Assembly (NCBI GenBank): GCA_019416285.1
Contig: DXXM01000005.1
Location: forward strand, 46,644 to 110,643
Reading direction: 5' to 3'
Source of the DNA: Bacteroidales bacterium
Lineage (GTDB): Bacteria > Bacteroidota > Bacteroidia > Bacteroidales > Muribaculaceae
DNA length: 64,000 bases
The notes below the pieces were generated by a model. That model saw only the letters and a program-made list of their open reading frames with translations. It did not search any database and had not been told where the DNA came from. This document shows, in pieces, positions 1 to 8,312 of this stretch. The translations under genes and the position numbers were made by a program. Every line of letters starts with the position of its first letter. The first letter of the stretch is position 1.

Positions 1-1
1 C

Positions 2-325
2 GACTGGCAGGATGCCGAGTCGCTAAAATCGGTGATTTCCGTGAGCCTCGGGGCGCCGCTGAAGTGGTCGTGTCCGGAAAACCGTGTGGAGTTCGCTCCG
101 ATGGCCGAAGCGGTGGATGCGGCGATAGCCCGTGTGAGCGGATACATGACCCTGAAGATGGGCGACATGCTCATGCTGCCTCTCTGTGCGGCGAATGTGG
201 GTGCCGACAAGGTCGTGGCCGACTGTCAGGACTCCTGCACTCCGATTGAAATCTCTTTGCAGGAACAGACACATGTCACTCTCGGCCTCAACGGAAATAC
301 CGTCCTCGATTTAAAGGTGGTGTGA
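2..325 (+). CDS. C-terminal fragment of a protein cut by the window edge, possibly fumarylacetoacetate hydrolase family
   Basis: An open frame enters from the left edge without a start and stops with TGA. About 107 residues are visible. The stretch VSGYMTLKMGDMLMLP resembles the 'TLKTGD' region near the C-terminus of fumarylacetoacetate hydrolase-like proteins of Bacteroidales, and the end is a short beta-rich tail. This is recognition from a weak motif only, because the catalytic part lies outside the window. Codon usage looks like that of a real gene, and a terminator follows about 90 bases later. Confidence 0.5.
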   Translation, partial: DWQDAESLKSVISVSLGAPLKWSCPENRVEFAPMAEAVDAAIARVSGYMTLKMGDMLMLPLCAANVGADKVVADCQDSCTPIEISLQEQTHVTLGLNGNTVLDLKVV

Positions 326-334
326 ACACCATTA

Positions 335-403
335 TATAAGTGATATACTTGTATAAGTGATATATTGCTATAAGGGATAATACTGCTATAAGGAATATCC
401 TGC
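335..403. repeat. Four imperfect 17-18 bp tandem repeats (TATAAGtgatatacttg-like)
   Basis: Units begin with TATAAG at 335, 352, 369 and 387. The first two are closest to each other; the last two diverge but keep TATAAG and a GC pair near the end. They lie between the stop codon of the left-edge gene and its terminator, so they should be transcribed as 3' untranslated RNA. Confidence 0.65.
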
Positions 404-416
404 ATTAAACGGATAA

Positions 417-463
417 ACCACCTCCGTCAGCCCGCTCGCGGACATGACGGAGGTGGTATTTTT
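417..463 (+). terminator. Rho-independent terminator of the left-edge gene
   Basis: A 13-bp perfect stem (417-429 with 445-457) encloses a 15-base loop and is followed by ATTTTTA. It separates the left-edge gene from the repeat-rich ATPase leader. Confidence 0.8.
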
Positions 464-485
464 ATATCCGAAACCGGCTGAAAAA

Positions 486-650
486 TTGGAAAAGTGTAGT
501 TTTCAGCCCCGGAATTTTATGGAAAAGTGTAGTTTTTTAAGTCGAAAATATATGGAAAAGTGTAGTTTTTACTTGCTAAATTATATGGAAAAGTGTATTT
601 TTGCAGAGTAAAATTATATAGAAAAGTGTATTATCATGCTATACCGCAAG
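486..650 (+). repeat. Five 33-bp repeat units running into the ATPase start
   Basis: The core GGAAAAGTGTA (AGAAAAGTGTA in the last unit) recurs at 488, 521, 554, 587 and 620, exactly 33 bp apart each time. Read in the frame of the ATPase the units are 11 codons: LEKCSFQPRNF, MEKCSFLSRKY, MEKCSFYLLNY, MEKCIFAE-stop-NY and IEKCIIMLYRK. The last unit contains the ATPase start codon. Thirty-three bp equals both 11 codons and about three helical turns, so coding and protein-binding explanations are both open. Confidence 0.85.
519..611 (+). other. Possible 30-residue upstream ORF made of the 33-bp repeats
   Basis: ATG at 519 opens a frame of 2.7 repeat units (MEKCSF at the start of each) that ends at TAA 609-611. 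That is 24 bases before the ATPase ATG and in the same frame. It could be a leader peptide, or the relic of a longer N-terminus cut by a stop codon. Whether it is translated cannot be told from sequence. Confidence 0.3.
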
Positions 651-1988
651 ATTGAAAAGACTATTTATGAGCATTTTACAGGCGACAATGACAAAATCCT
701 TGTCGTCACCGGCGCACGTCAGATTGGTAAGTCATATATAATCCGTCATGTGGCCAGGAAGATTTTCAAAAATGTCATTGAAATCAATCTGATTGAGGAC
801 TTCGAGGGTGAGCGTCTTTTTGAGAAAATCACTACAACCGAAGAGTTCTATCTGAATCTGAGCATGATTGCGGGTCAGCGTATGGGCAACAGAAAAGACA
901 CTCTGATTTTTCTTGATGAAATCCAGCAATATCCACATCTCCTGACAATGTTGAAATTTCTCCGTGAAGAGGGGAGATTCACTTATGCCGTGAGTGGTTC
1001 GCTTTTAGGTATAGCTCTCAAGGCCACAGTGTCGATTCCGCTCGGAAGCATTGACATTGTGAGAATGTATCCGCTTGATTTCGAGGAATTCCTGATTGCC
1101 AACGGAGTCGGAGAAGAGGCGGTTGCCGACATGAGAAAGAGGTTTGAGGAAAAGAGGAGTCTTGACAGTGCCGCGCATGAGCGGATTATGGGGCTTTTCA
1201 AGCGTTATCTGCTTGTCGGGGGGTTGCCTGAGGCAGTCAATGTGTATCTTGAGACGAGAAACATGGTGAGAATCCGCGAAGTGCAGCGCGATATTCATGC
1301 GCTTTATGCGATTGATGCCTCAAAATATGACGAGGAGCACCGTCTGAAAATCCGACGCATCTATGAGATGATTCCATCAAACATGGAGAATAAGAAAAAG
1401 CGTCTTGTATATAAGGATATAGAAGGTAAAACCGGCAAGCGGGCCGGAGATTATATAGAGGAAATCGACTATCTTTCAGCATCTGGAATTACTCTTGAAA
1501 TCAAGGCTGTCACGAATCCCTCATTTCCTCTGGTCGAGTCGGGACAGAAAAATCTGCTTAAATTTTATCTGAATGACGTGGGCATAATGACCGGGATACT
1601 TTACCGCAACAATATCCGTCCGGTGTTGGATGATGAATGTAGCATCAATCTCGGCGCTGTCTATGAATGTGTGGTGGCTATGGAACTTGCCGCACATAAT
1701 CATGACCTTTATTATTACGATAACAAGGCCAAAGGAGAGGTGGACTATCTGATTGATGACTTTGCCTCACTTGAAGCTGTCCCGCTTGAAATCAAATCAG
1801 GAAAAGACTATACGGTCCACAGCGCGCTCAATAAACTGATTGCTACTCCCGACTATCATATCAATAAGGCTTACGTCTTTTCAAATGAAAGGGAGATAAA
1901 GATGAAAGGACAAATCACATATATGCCTGTCTACTATGTTATGTTTCTTGACGGAAATGGTTCAGACAAGAGCGAGATTCTCATTTGA
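636..1988 (+). CDS. AAA-type ATPase with C-terminal DUF4143 domain
   Basis: A 450-residue P-loop ATPase of the AAA_14/DUF4143 group, common in multiple copies in Bacteroidales. The Walker A motif GARQIGKS is at about residues 26-33 and the Walker B motif TLIFLDEIQQ at about 88-97. The C-terminal DUF4143 part contains VDYLI followed by LEIKSGK, the D...ExK pattern of a PD-(D/E)XK nuclease-like fold. The cellular role of the family is not established. The gene stands alone, is slightly more AT-rich than its neighbours, and its leader is a 33-bp repeat array. The stop codon lies inside a bidirectional terminator shared with the convergent protease gene. Confidence 0.9.
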   Translation: MLYRKIEKTIYEHFTGDNDKILVVTGARQIGKSYIIRHVARKIFKNVIEINLIEDFEGERLFEKITTTEEFYLNLSMIAGQRMGNRKDTLIFLDEIQQYPHLLTMLKFLREEGRFTYAVSGSLLGIALKATVSIPLGSIDIVRMYPLDFEEFLIANGVGEEAVADMRKRFEEKRSLDSAAHERIMGLFKRYLLVGGLPEAVNVYLETRNMVRIREVQRDIHALYAIDASKYDEEHRLKIRRIYEMIPSNMENKKKRLVYKDIEGKTGKRAGDYIEEIDYLSASGITLEIKAVTNPSFPLVESGQKNLLKFYLNDVGIMTGILYRNNIRPVLDDECSINLGAVYECVVAMELAAHNHDLYYYDNKAKGEVDYLIDDFASLEAVPLEIKSGKDYTVHSALNKLIATPDYHINKAYVFSNEREIKMKGQITYMPVYYVMFLDGNGSDKSEILI

Positions 1989-2006
1989 GAATCTCGCTCT
2001 TGTCTG
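1963..2006. terminator. Bidirectional terminator, 21-bp perfect stem
   Basis: Arms 1963-1983 and 1986-2006 are perfectly complementary with a two-base gap. The hairpin includes the ATPase stop codon (1986-1988) and ends two bases before the stop of the convergent protease gene, so it probably serves both. Confidence 0.8.
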
Positions 2007-2007
2007 A

Positions 2008-3708
2008 TTATCCTGTGATGTGGACTTTTTGGGTTTTGGTGGCGACGGTGACGATGTAGATGCCGGCGGGGAGGGTGATTGTGCGGGTGGTCCCGGAGTA
2101 GACCAGGGTGCCGGTGAGGTTGTAGACTCGGGCGGGAAGGTCTGTGCCGGAAATATTGATTGCCTGGGCGCCGGTAATGGTGATCTGCGGGTCGTCGGTG
2201 ATGATGCCGGTGATGCCGCTGTCGCCTCCGGTACCTGCGCGGAAACGGATGAGGCCGTCTTCCTCACGGATTTCCGAGAGGGGGAAGCCGGGGTCGGCGC
2301 TGCTCCATGAGAGGAAGGCGGGATTGGTCTGCGATGTGAACTCGGTGATGCCTGCGGTGCCGGGGAAGGGATCGGTCGGTTGGGAATATTTCTGCGAGGA
2401 GGTGCGGGGGAGGGCTTCGATGATGTCCACACGCTGGTGTGCGGTGACATTGTTGACAGTGTTGGACTGCCATATTCTCTCGTCGTAGTCAATGTGCCAG
2501 ACCAGCATGCCGTGGCCGTCGAGATATGAGTCCCAGCCCTGTTTCTGACGGTTTTCGAGGATGAAAAACTCATTGTCGGAGTCGGTGGCGATGAGGTAGG
2601 CATGGTTGGAGGTGTCGAGCGGGCGGAGCAGGTAGTTCCCGGCCTCGGTGATGGACTGGGGTGTCATCCAGCCGAGCGACATGCGCTCGAAGGCAGAATA
2701 GACAGGAGGAGTGCGGGAGTCGTTGAGATAGCATCCTACGTCGAGCACGCTCCATTGGTCGGGGGTGACGGGTCCGGTCGGGCCTGTCGAATAGAGGTCG
2801 GGGAGACCGATTACGTGGGAAAATTCGTGGCAGAAAGCACCGAGGCCGTCGGGGTAGCCGGCTTTTATGAGTTCGTTGGAGCAGGCATAGTGCGAGAGGA
2901 TTTTTCCATTGTAGACACGGGGTTCACCTCCGGCGCTCGCTATGTCCCAGGAGTGGGGCCAGACGGTGTTGAGGTCTTTGGCAAGGCCGCTTGACTCGCC
3001 GCAGCCGGCGTAGAAGAGATAAACGTTGTCGATGTAACCGTCGTTGTCGCAATCGTAGGGGGAGAAGTCAAAACCCTGGGAGGCGAGGATGTCGCAGGCG
3101 TCGATAATCATCTCATGGGCGCGGAGGTCAATGCCGTCCGTGCCGTTTTCTCCGTAATATTTCTGCGTATTAGGTAGAGTCACGATGCCGCAGAGGTCAA
3201 ATTGCGGAGTGAAGAGACCGGCGGAACAGGCAGTGAAATAGTCGAGAGCCGAACCGGTGGCGCCCCAGTCGGAAAAACAGGGAGTGTTCAGGAGTCCCCG
3301 GAAGTATGATTTGACATCGGGGATGGAGAATTTGACGTCGGAATAGTCGGCGAGGATTACGAGGCTGCGGGGGGAGCCTGTGGAGGGGTAGTGAGAGGTG
3401 GTCATCGACTGCGGGGCGCGTGAGGGGGAGGCGACGCGCTTACGGAGACGTGCGGGCGCCATGGTCACAGCCTCGGCCTCGGCCGGGGATGCCGCCGGGC
3501 GCAGTTGACCGTTGTCCATGACAAGCGGACGGCCGTCGGCCGTCATGAAATAGTGGAAACTCTCGTCGCCCACGGCACGGTAGGTGATGACGGAACCGTC
3601 GGGGAGAGTGTCGGTGTGAAGCGTCGGGCGCGCCGGAGTGCCCCAGGAGTCAGCCACTGCAAGAAAAGATATGAGCAAGGCTAAGAAATAAGAGCGTGAT
3701 GAGTTCAT
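2008..3708 (-). CDS. Secreted M6-family metalloprotease with C-terminal sorting-type domain
   Basis: A 566-residue protein from the ATG at 3708, which opens a signal peptide (MNSSRSYFLALLISFLAVA). An in-frame extension upstream has no signal character. The zinc motif HEFSHVIGLPD (HExxHxxGxxD) at about residues 293-303 places it with M6/immune-inhibitor A-type peptidases. The last 65 or so residues, with VYNLTGTLVYSG and LPAGIYIVTV, look like a type IX secretion C-terminal sorting domain. It is therefore probably an exported, surface-bound or released protease. It is divergent from the GH43 gene with a short shared promoter region, and convergent with the ATPase. Confidence 0.88.
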   Translation of the reverse strand: MNSSRSYFLALLISFLAVADSWGTPARPTLHTDTLPDGSVITYRAVGDESFHYFMTADGRPLVMDNGQLRPAASPAEAEAVTMAPARLRKRVASPSRAPQSMTTSHYPSTGSPRSLVILADYSDVKFSIPDVKSYFRGLLNTPCFSDWGATGSALDYFTACSAGLFTPQFDLCGIVTLPNTQKYYGENGTDGIDLRAHEMIIDACDILASQGFDFSPYDCDNDGYIDNVYLFYAGCGESSGLAKDLNTVWPHSWDIASAGGEPRVYNGKILSHYACSNELIKAGYPDGLGAFCHEFSHVIGLPDLYSTGPTGPVTPDQWSVLDVGCYLNDSRTPPVYSAFERMSLGWMTPQSITEAGNYLLRPLDTSNHAYLIATDSDNEFFILENRQKQGWDSYLDGHGMLVWHIDYDERIWQSNTVNNVTAHQRVDIIEALPRTSSQKYSQPTDPFPGTAGITEFTSQTNPAFLSWSSADPGFPLSEIREEDGLIRFRAGTGGDSGITGIITDDPQITITGAQAINISGTDLPARVYNLTGTLVYSGTTRTITLPAGIYIVTVATKTQKVHITG

Positions 3709-3756
3709 ATATAGAAATTTATAATGTAAAATTAGTGATTTTTCACTGAATATGGG

Positions 3757-3764
3757 CAAAAATA
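3757..3764 (-). promoter_or_regulatory. -7 box TATTTTTG for the M6 protease
   Basis: Matches the Bacteroidetes TAnnTTTG consensus on the minus strand, 48 bases before the chosen ATG, which supports that start. Confidence 0.55.
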
Positions 3765-3799
3765 CTTTTTAAAAATTTGGAACGACATGTTTTAAGGGG

Positions 3800-3807
3800 T
3801 AACTTTG
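3800..3807 (+). promoter_or_regulatory. -7 box TAACTTTG for the GH43/DUF1593 pair
   Basis: Matches TAnnTTTG about 48 bases before the GH43 start codon. It lies back to back with the protease promoter. Confidence 0.65.
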
Positions 3808-3854
3808 CAGATAATGCCGTCTCTGACGAATATCTGACACTGATACCATAAAAG

Positions 3855-5519
3855 ATGAAAAAAATCATATTTCTTGCATGTGCGCTCGGAGCGGTGGCTC
3901 TGGGGGCGGTCTCCTGTTCCGAGGGAGAGGAGGAGCAGTTTGCAGTGTTCTCTGACTTCAATTACCGTGTGGTGATGGAAAACGGCGACGAGGTGGTCAG
4001 TCCGGACTGGGCGCCGATACTGCCGGGATGCTATCCCGACCCGTCGATTGTGCGGGTGGACGACGATTATTATCTCGTTAATTCCTCTTTCGTGTTCTAT
4101 CCGGGTGTCCCGATATGGCACAGCACCGACCTGCGCGACTGGGAGAGGTTGGGCTATGTGCTCAACCGCCGCGAGCAGCTTGCATTGCCCGACAGCATCC
4201 GTGTGTCGGGAGGCATCTATGCGCCCGACATTTCCTACAATCCCGCCAACGGGACATTCTATATGATTACGACTCTTGTCGACAACGGGGGGACATTTTA
4301 CGTCACCACCACCGACCCCAAGAGCGGCGAGTGGAGCGATCCGGTGTGGCTTCCGGAGGTGGGCGGCATCGACCCGTCGATACTTTTCGACACCGACGGG
4401 AAGGCCTACATAGTCAACAATGACGCTCCCGACGGCGAGCCTCTCTACAGCGGCCACCGCGCCATCCGCATCCGCGATTTCGACTGGCAGACAGGCAAGG
4501 CGGGAGGTGAGGCGCAGGTGATTGTCGACGGCGGCGTGGACATCTCGCAGAAGCCCGTATGGATTGAGGGCCCGCATCTTTATCACATAGACGACAAGTA
4601 TTTCCTGATGTGTGCCGAGGGTGGCACCGGCCCCGACCACCGCGAGGTCATCTTCGAATCCGGCAGTCCGAAGGGGCCGTTCAAGCCATGCCGCATCAAT
4701 CCGATACTGACCCAGCGCGGACTCGACCCGTCGCGGCGCGACCCGGTGACCTGCGCAGGCCATGCCGATCTCGTAGAAGATAAGGAAGGCAATTGGTGGG
4801 CGGTGTATCTCGGAGTCCGTCCCTACGGCCCCGAGGGTCACGACATTATGGGGCGCGAGACCTTCCTCCATCCCGTCAGCTGGCGCGGCGGACAGCCGGT
4901 GATAAGCGCTCCGGACGAGGTGCTGACCGGACGCCCGCAACGCGAGTATGAATCGGAACTGTGGGCCGATGGCAAGCTGTCGCCATGCGCCTTCTTCATC
5001 CGCACTCCGCAGAGCGCCTTCTACGGAATCCAGGAGGACGGCACTCTCTCGCTCAAGGCTTCGGCCGTGGAGCTTGCCGACAGGAAGTCGCCCTCGGCAA
5101 TCGGCATGTGGGCCACGGAAAGCGCTTTCGAGGTAAGCGTGACCCTCGACGAGTTCACTCCGATTACCGGCACCGACATAGCCGGACTGCTGCTCTATCA
5201 GGACGATGAGTGCAATGTGGTGTTCGGAAAGACCGTCAATTCCTACGGCGACACGGTGGTGCGCGTCATAGCCCGCAGCAAGAACAGCTACCGCAAGGAA
5301 TTCGAGGCTTCGCTCACCGACACGACAGCTCCGCTGCGGCTGAAAATCACTGCCGACGGCAAGGGCGTCTACTCCTTCAGTTTCGCCGAGGCGGAGGCCG
5401 GCTGGCAGACGATGGAGGGGACGGTGGATGCGTCGCTCCTGAGCACCTCCACGGCCGGAAATTTCACCGGCACGATGGTGGGAGTCTATGCCTCGTCGTC
5501 GGAGGACGCTGAGAAATAA
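3855..5519 (+). CDS. Glycoside hydrolase family 43 lipoprotein (beta-xylosidase/alpha-L-arabinofuranosidase type)
   Basis: A 554-residue protein. A lipoprotein signal (MKKIIFLACALGAVALGAVSC, with Cys as lipid anchor) is followed by an acidic run that may direct surface export. The five-bladed propeller signature is present: CYPDPS (catalytic base Asp at about 62), GIDPSI (pKa-modulating Asp at about 173) and IEGPHLY (general acid Glu at about 238). The C-terminal 180 or so residues fit the beta-sandwich domain often found in GH43 xylosidases. Family members cleave arabinose or xylose side chains of plant polysaccharides; the exact substrate cannot be told. The DUF1593 gene follows after 55 bases and is probably co-transcribed. 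No SusC/SusD pair is nearby. Confidence 0.9.
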   Translation: MKKIIFLACALGAVALGAVSCSEGEEEQFAVFSDFNYRVVMENGDEVVSPDWAPILPGCYPDPSIVRVDDDYYLVNSSFVFYPGVPIWHSTDLRDWERLGYVLNRREQLALPDSIRVSGGIYAPDISYNPANGTFYMITTLVDNGGTFYVTTTDPKSGEWSDPVWLPEVGGIDPSILFDTDGKAYIVNNDAPDGEPLYSGHRAIRIRDFDWQTGKAGGEAQVIVDGGVDISQKPVWIEGPHLYHIDDKYFLMCAEGGTGPDHREVIFESGSPKGPFKPCRINPILTQRGLDPSRRDPVTCAGHADLVEDKEGNWWAVYLGVRPYGPEGHDIMGRETFLHPVSWRGGQPVISAPDEVLTGRPQREYESELWADGKLSPCAFFIRTPQSAFYGIQEDGTLSLKASAVELADRKSPSAIGMWATESAFEVSVTLDEFTPITGTDIAGLLLYQDDECNVVFGKTVNSYGDTVVRVIARSKNSYRKEFEASLTDTTAPLRLKITADGKGVYSFSFAEAEAGWQTMEGTVDASLLSTSTAGNFTGTMVGVYASSSEDAEK

Positions 5520-5574
5520 TTCCCGCATTTCCGAAGTGTGCCCGAAAGAGCTCACGGCTCCACTCTGATGCAAC

Positions 5575-6891
5575 ATGAAAACAAACAGCAACAACATAAT
5601 GAAAATAAATCTGAAATCTGTCACATCTCTGATTCTCTCCCTCATTGTAACACTCGCTTCCGCGGCTGCTGTCAGGCCGCAGGAACGTCACCGCATACTC
5701 GTCAGCTCCGACATCGGAGGCACTGATGCCGACGACAACCAGTCGATGGCACATCTGCTGATGTATAGCGACCTCTTCGACATCGAGGCGCTTGTCTCTA
5801 CCCCGACATTCGGCGACGGCTCCAAGGCCGAGATACTGCGGATGATAGATGTCTATGAAAAAGACTATCCGCGTCTGGTGGCGCATGCCTCCGGGCTGCT
5901 CTCTCCCGACTCGCTCCGCTCGCTCTGCCGTCAGGGTGCCGACAGGAGGGCGCCGTATTGCGGTTACAGCACGCCCACGGAGGGCTCGCAGGCCATCATC
6001 GAGGCCGCGCGCCGTCAGGACTCGCGTCCGCTCTACGTGCTCGTGTGGGGCGCGCTTGAGGATGTGGCCCAGGCGCTGCACGACGCCCCCGATATCAAGG
6101 ACAAAATCCGTGTCTACTGGATCGGGGGCCCGAACAAAAAATGGGGCGCCAACGCCTACGCCTATATCGCAGAGAATTTTCCTGACCTGTGGATGATTGA
6201 AAACAATGCCTCGTATCGCGGGTTTATCAGCGACAACAAGCGCGATGACCGCTTCAACAGCCGCTATTACGATGAGGTAATCAAGGGAGCCGGGGCGCTC
6301 GGCGAGGATTTCAAGTCATACTACGACGGCAATGTCAAGATGGGCGACAGTCCCTCGCTCTTCTATGTGATGAACGGTGACCCATCGCGTCCCGACACCG
6401 AATCGTGGGGCGGACAGTTTCAGCGCATTTCCTACAGCCCGCGTAAGGTGTTCACCTACATGACCACCGTTCAGGACACCGTGCCGGTCTATTCCATAGC
6501 CGAGTTCCGCTTCAAGGGTATAGCCGGAGTGGTGCCCGTCGGGGAGGTGGCTTTCACCATGACAATCGACGGTCAGGAGTGGGACGGCGTATATCTCGGT
6601 GGCTGGGAATATGGTGTGAGATATGTGCCCAAGGCTCCCGGCACGCTTGACTACCGCCTTTCGGCTCCGCTGATTCCGGCGATGGACGGACTGAAGGGAA
6701 GCATAGTAGTATCCGGTCTGTGGCCCGGCAAGAAATTCAAGGAGAGCTATCCGCTCGGAAAGAACTGGTGGTCGGACCGCACTACACGCAGCCTCTTCCG
6801 CGGAAAGTGGCAGGGCGCCGCAACGACCGAAAAATGGCGCGAAGCCGTCCTTACCGACTGGTCCAAGCGCTGGGGCTGGCTGAAAGAGTAG
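5575..6891 (+). CDS. DUF1593 domain protein, nucleoside hydrolase-like, secreted
   Basis: A 438-residue protein. RILVSSDIGGTDADDNQS near residue 40 is the Asp-rich calcium-site pattern of nucleoside hydrolase-like folds and the hallmark of DUF1593. The C-terminal part is beta-rich. A second in-frame ATG at 5599 (MKINLKSVTSLILS) begins the hydrophobic signal sequence directly and is an equally possible start. The protein follows the GH43 gene, so a role in processing a polysaccharide-derived glycoside is likely, but this is inferred from context and not shown by the sequence. Confidence 0.85.
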   Translation: MKTNSNNIMKINLKSVTSLILSLIVTLASAAAVRPQERHRILVSSDIGGTDADDNQSMAHLLMYSDLFDIEALVSTPTFGDGSKAEILRMIDVYEKDYPRLVAHASGLLSPDSLRSLCRQGADRRAPYCGYSTPTEGSQAIIEAARRQDSRPLYVLVWGALEDVAQALHDAPDIKDKIRVYWIGGPNKKWGANAYAYIAENFPDLWMIENNASYRGFISDNKRDDRFNSRYYDEVIKGAGALGEDFKSYYDGNVKMGDSPSLFYVMNGDPSRPDTESWGGQFQRISYSPRKVFTYMTTVQDTVPVYSIAEFRFKGIAGVVPVGEVAFTMTIDGQEWDGVYLGGWEYGVRYVPKAPGTLDYRLSAPLIPAMDGLKGSIVVSGLWPGKKFKESYPLGKNWWSDRTTRSLFRGKWQGAATTEKWREAVLTDWSKRWGWLKE

Positions 6892-6920
6892 TATGTTTTT
6901 CAAAAATCATATTTTCGCAG

Positions 6921-6928
6921 TAATTTTG
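6921..6928 (+). promoter_or_regulatory. -7 box TAATTTTG for the carbonic anhydrase
   Basis: Matches TAnnTTTG, 48 bases before the ATG at 6976. Confidence 0.6.
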
Positions 6929-6975
6929 CATTGCAGTTATTATCAATGTAAATTGTCAATATAATTAATGTGGCT

Positions 6976-7515
6976 ATGATTGATGAGATTCTTAAATACA
7001 ACCGTGAGTTTGTGGCTTCGGAGGGATATAAAAAGTTTGAGACTTCGAAATATCCCGACAAGCGTATTGCGATAGTGACCTGTATGGATACGCGCCTGGT
7101 GGAGCTGCTTCCGGCGGCTCTCGGCATCAGAAACGGCGACGTGAAGATGATAAAGAACGCCGGCGGAACCATCACGAATCCCTTTGACTCGACCATGCGC
7201 TCGCTGCTTGTGGCCGTGTATGAGCTCGGCGTGAACGAGGTCATGGTCATAGGCCACACCGGTTGCGGCGTGCAGGGAATGGACGCCGAGGAGATGCTTG
7301 ACCTTATGCGCGGACGCGGTATCGACGAGGAACATATCTCGCTGATGCGTCACTGCGGCATAGAACTCAACAGCTGGCTCCACGGATTCACCGACACAGC
7401 CGACGCCGTGGCCGAGACCGTCGACCTTATCCGCAACCATCCGCTCATGGCCAAGGATGTCCGCGTCGGGGGCTACATAATGGATTCCCGCACCGGACAG
7501 CTCGAGAGCCTGTAG
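6976..7515 (+). CDS. Beta-class carbonic anhydrase
   Basis: A 179-residue protein that interconverts CO2 and bicarbonate in the cytoplasm. Zinc-site residues are visible: Cys36, Asp38 and Arg40 in CMDTR, and His94 and Cys97 in GHTGCG. The length fits the short clade of bacterial beta enzymes (about 180-190 residues). ATG at 6976 is preferred; a GTG six bases upstream would add two residues. The next gene begins 15 bases after the stop and may be co-transcribed. Bicarbonate supply is relevant to succinate-producing gut Bacteroidales (general knowledge). Confidence 0.9.
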   Translation: MIDEILKYNREFVASEGYKKFETSKYPDKRIAIVTCMDTRLVELLPAALGIRNGDVKMIKNAGGTITNPFDSTMRSLLVAVYELGVNEVMVIGHTGCGVQGMDAEEMLDLMRGRGIDEEHISLMRHCGIELNSWLHGFTDTADAVAETVDLIRNHPLMAKDVRVGGYIMDSRTGQLESL

Positions 7516-7530
7516 GAAAGAGAGGTGCTT

Positions 7531-8049
7531 ATGCGGACAATTCTCTCCTTCCTCCTCGTACTGCTTGGCTTCACGGCCTCGTATGCCCAGCGACTCAATG
7601 AGGGCATGCTCCAGGACAGCACGCGCATTATCTATGCCGACCTGACATCGGCGCTTACTCCCAAGGGCACGCTGTTTCCAATCTCAATCGGCCTGGTGTA
7701 TTATGGCGGTGCGTATGACCGCTATTTCATCAGGCTCTATTCGCGCTATCCCTTGTCGGACAAGGACACTCTGAAAATCGGGTTCGACGACGGCTGGTGG
7801 CTCACCTTCACCCCGACCGCGGCAAATGTCTATGAGGACCGTCTCGGACTTATCAAAAAGAAAAAGATTTACGATGTGTATTATCCGGTCGACCGGGAAA
7901 CGCTCGATTATATAGAGGCCGTGAAGATAAACGGCATCAGTGTTGGCTCTGGAGAAACGCGGCACACCAAGATGTGGAAAAAGAATCCCGTCGGGGAGTG
8001 GCTGAGGTCGAGCTACGGGAAAATCGAGAAGCGGAAGGCCGGGTGTTGA
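7531..8049 (+). CDS. Small secreted protein of unknown function
   Basis: A 172-residue protein with a clear signal peptide (MRTILSFLLVLLGFTASYAQ). ATG at 7531 is preferred over a GTG six bases upstream. The mature part is beta-rich, with WWLTFTPTAANVYEDR and a lysine cluster (IKKKKIYDVYY), and ends in a basic tail. I do not recognise a family. It follows the carbonic anhydrase by 15 bases. Confidence 0.7.
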   Translation: MRTILSFLLVLLGFTASYAQRLNEGMLQDSTRIIYADLTSALTPKGTLFPISIGLVYYGGAYDRYFIRLYSRYPLSDKDTLKIGFDDGWWLTFTPTAANVYEDRLGLIKKKKIYDVYYPVDRETLDYIEAVKINGISVGSGETRHTKMWKKNPVGEWLRSSYGKIEKRKAGC

Positions 8050-8243
8050 GGCCACAGGGCGCCGTAAAGAGGACAGGCGGCAGGAGAAGAGGGGCAAATG
8101 GGCCTTGTGCTGACGCAGGGGATATAGCTTTATGTTAAAAATTAGCTTAAAAATGTTAATATTTGAATTTTTTCGGGAAAAAGGCGCTTTTTATGAAAAT
8201 AATCAGTAAATTAGCACACTAAAATCTATTTACCTATTCCCCT

Positions 8244-8295
8244 CGCTGCGTGAGACTGCTGCGGCAGTCTGCCAAAACACGTAGCGGGCATTTTT
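8244..8295 (+). promoter_or_regulatory. Two-helix hairpin with T-run just upstream of the DUF349 gene (possible attenuator)
   Basis: Outer helix 8244-8252 with 8278-8286 (9 bp, one GU) encloses a perfect 7-bp hairpin (8253-8259 with 8264-8270, loop TGCG). GGGCATTTTT follows directly, and the ATG comes 26 bases after the helix. It could be a terminator of the upstream gene or a leader controlling the DUF349 gene. Confidence 0.45.
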
Positions 8296-8312
8296 CACCT
8301 TAAATAACTGTT

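Noticed and set aside
486..650. Possible CRISPR array (regular 33-bp spacing)
   Set aside because: The period is short, the spacer parts are only about 20 bp and similar to each other, and the units are in frame with a gene.
3792..5645. Minus-strand frame of 617 codons opposite the GH43 gene
   Set aside because: It is the reverse-strand shadow of a well-supported GH43 gene; the product is Arg/His/Ala-rich with no family pattern.
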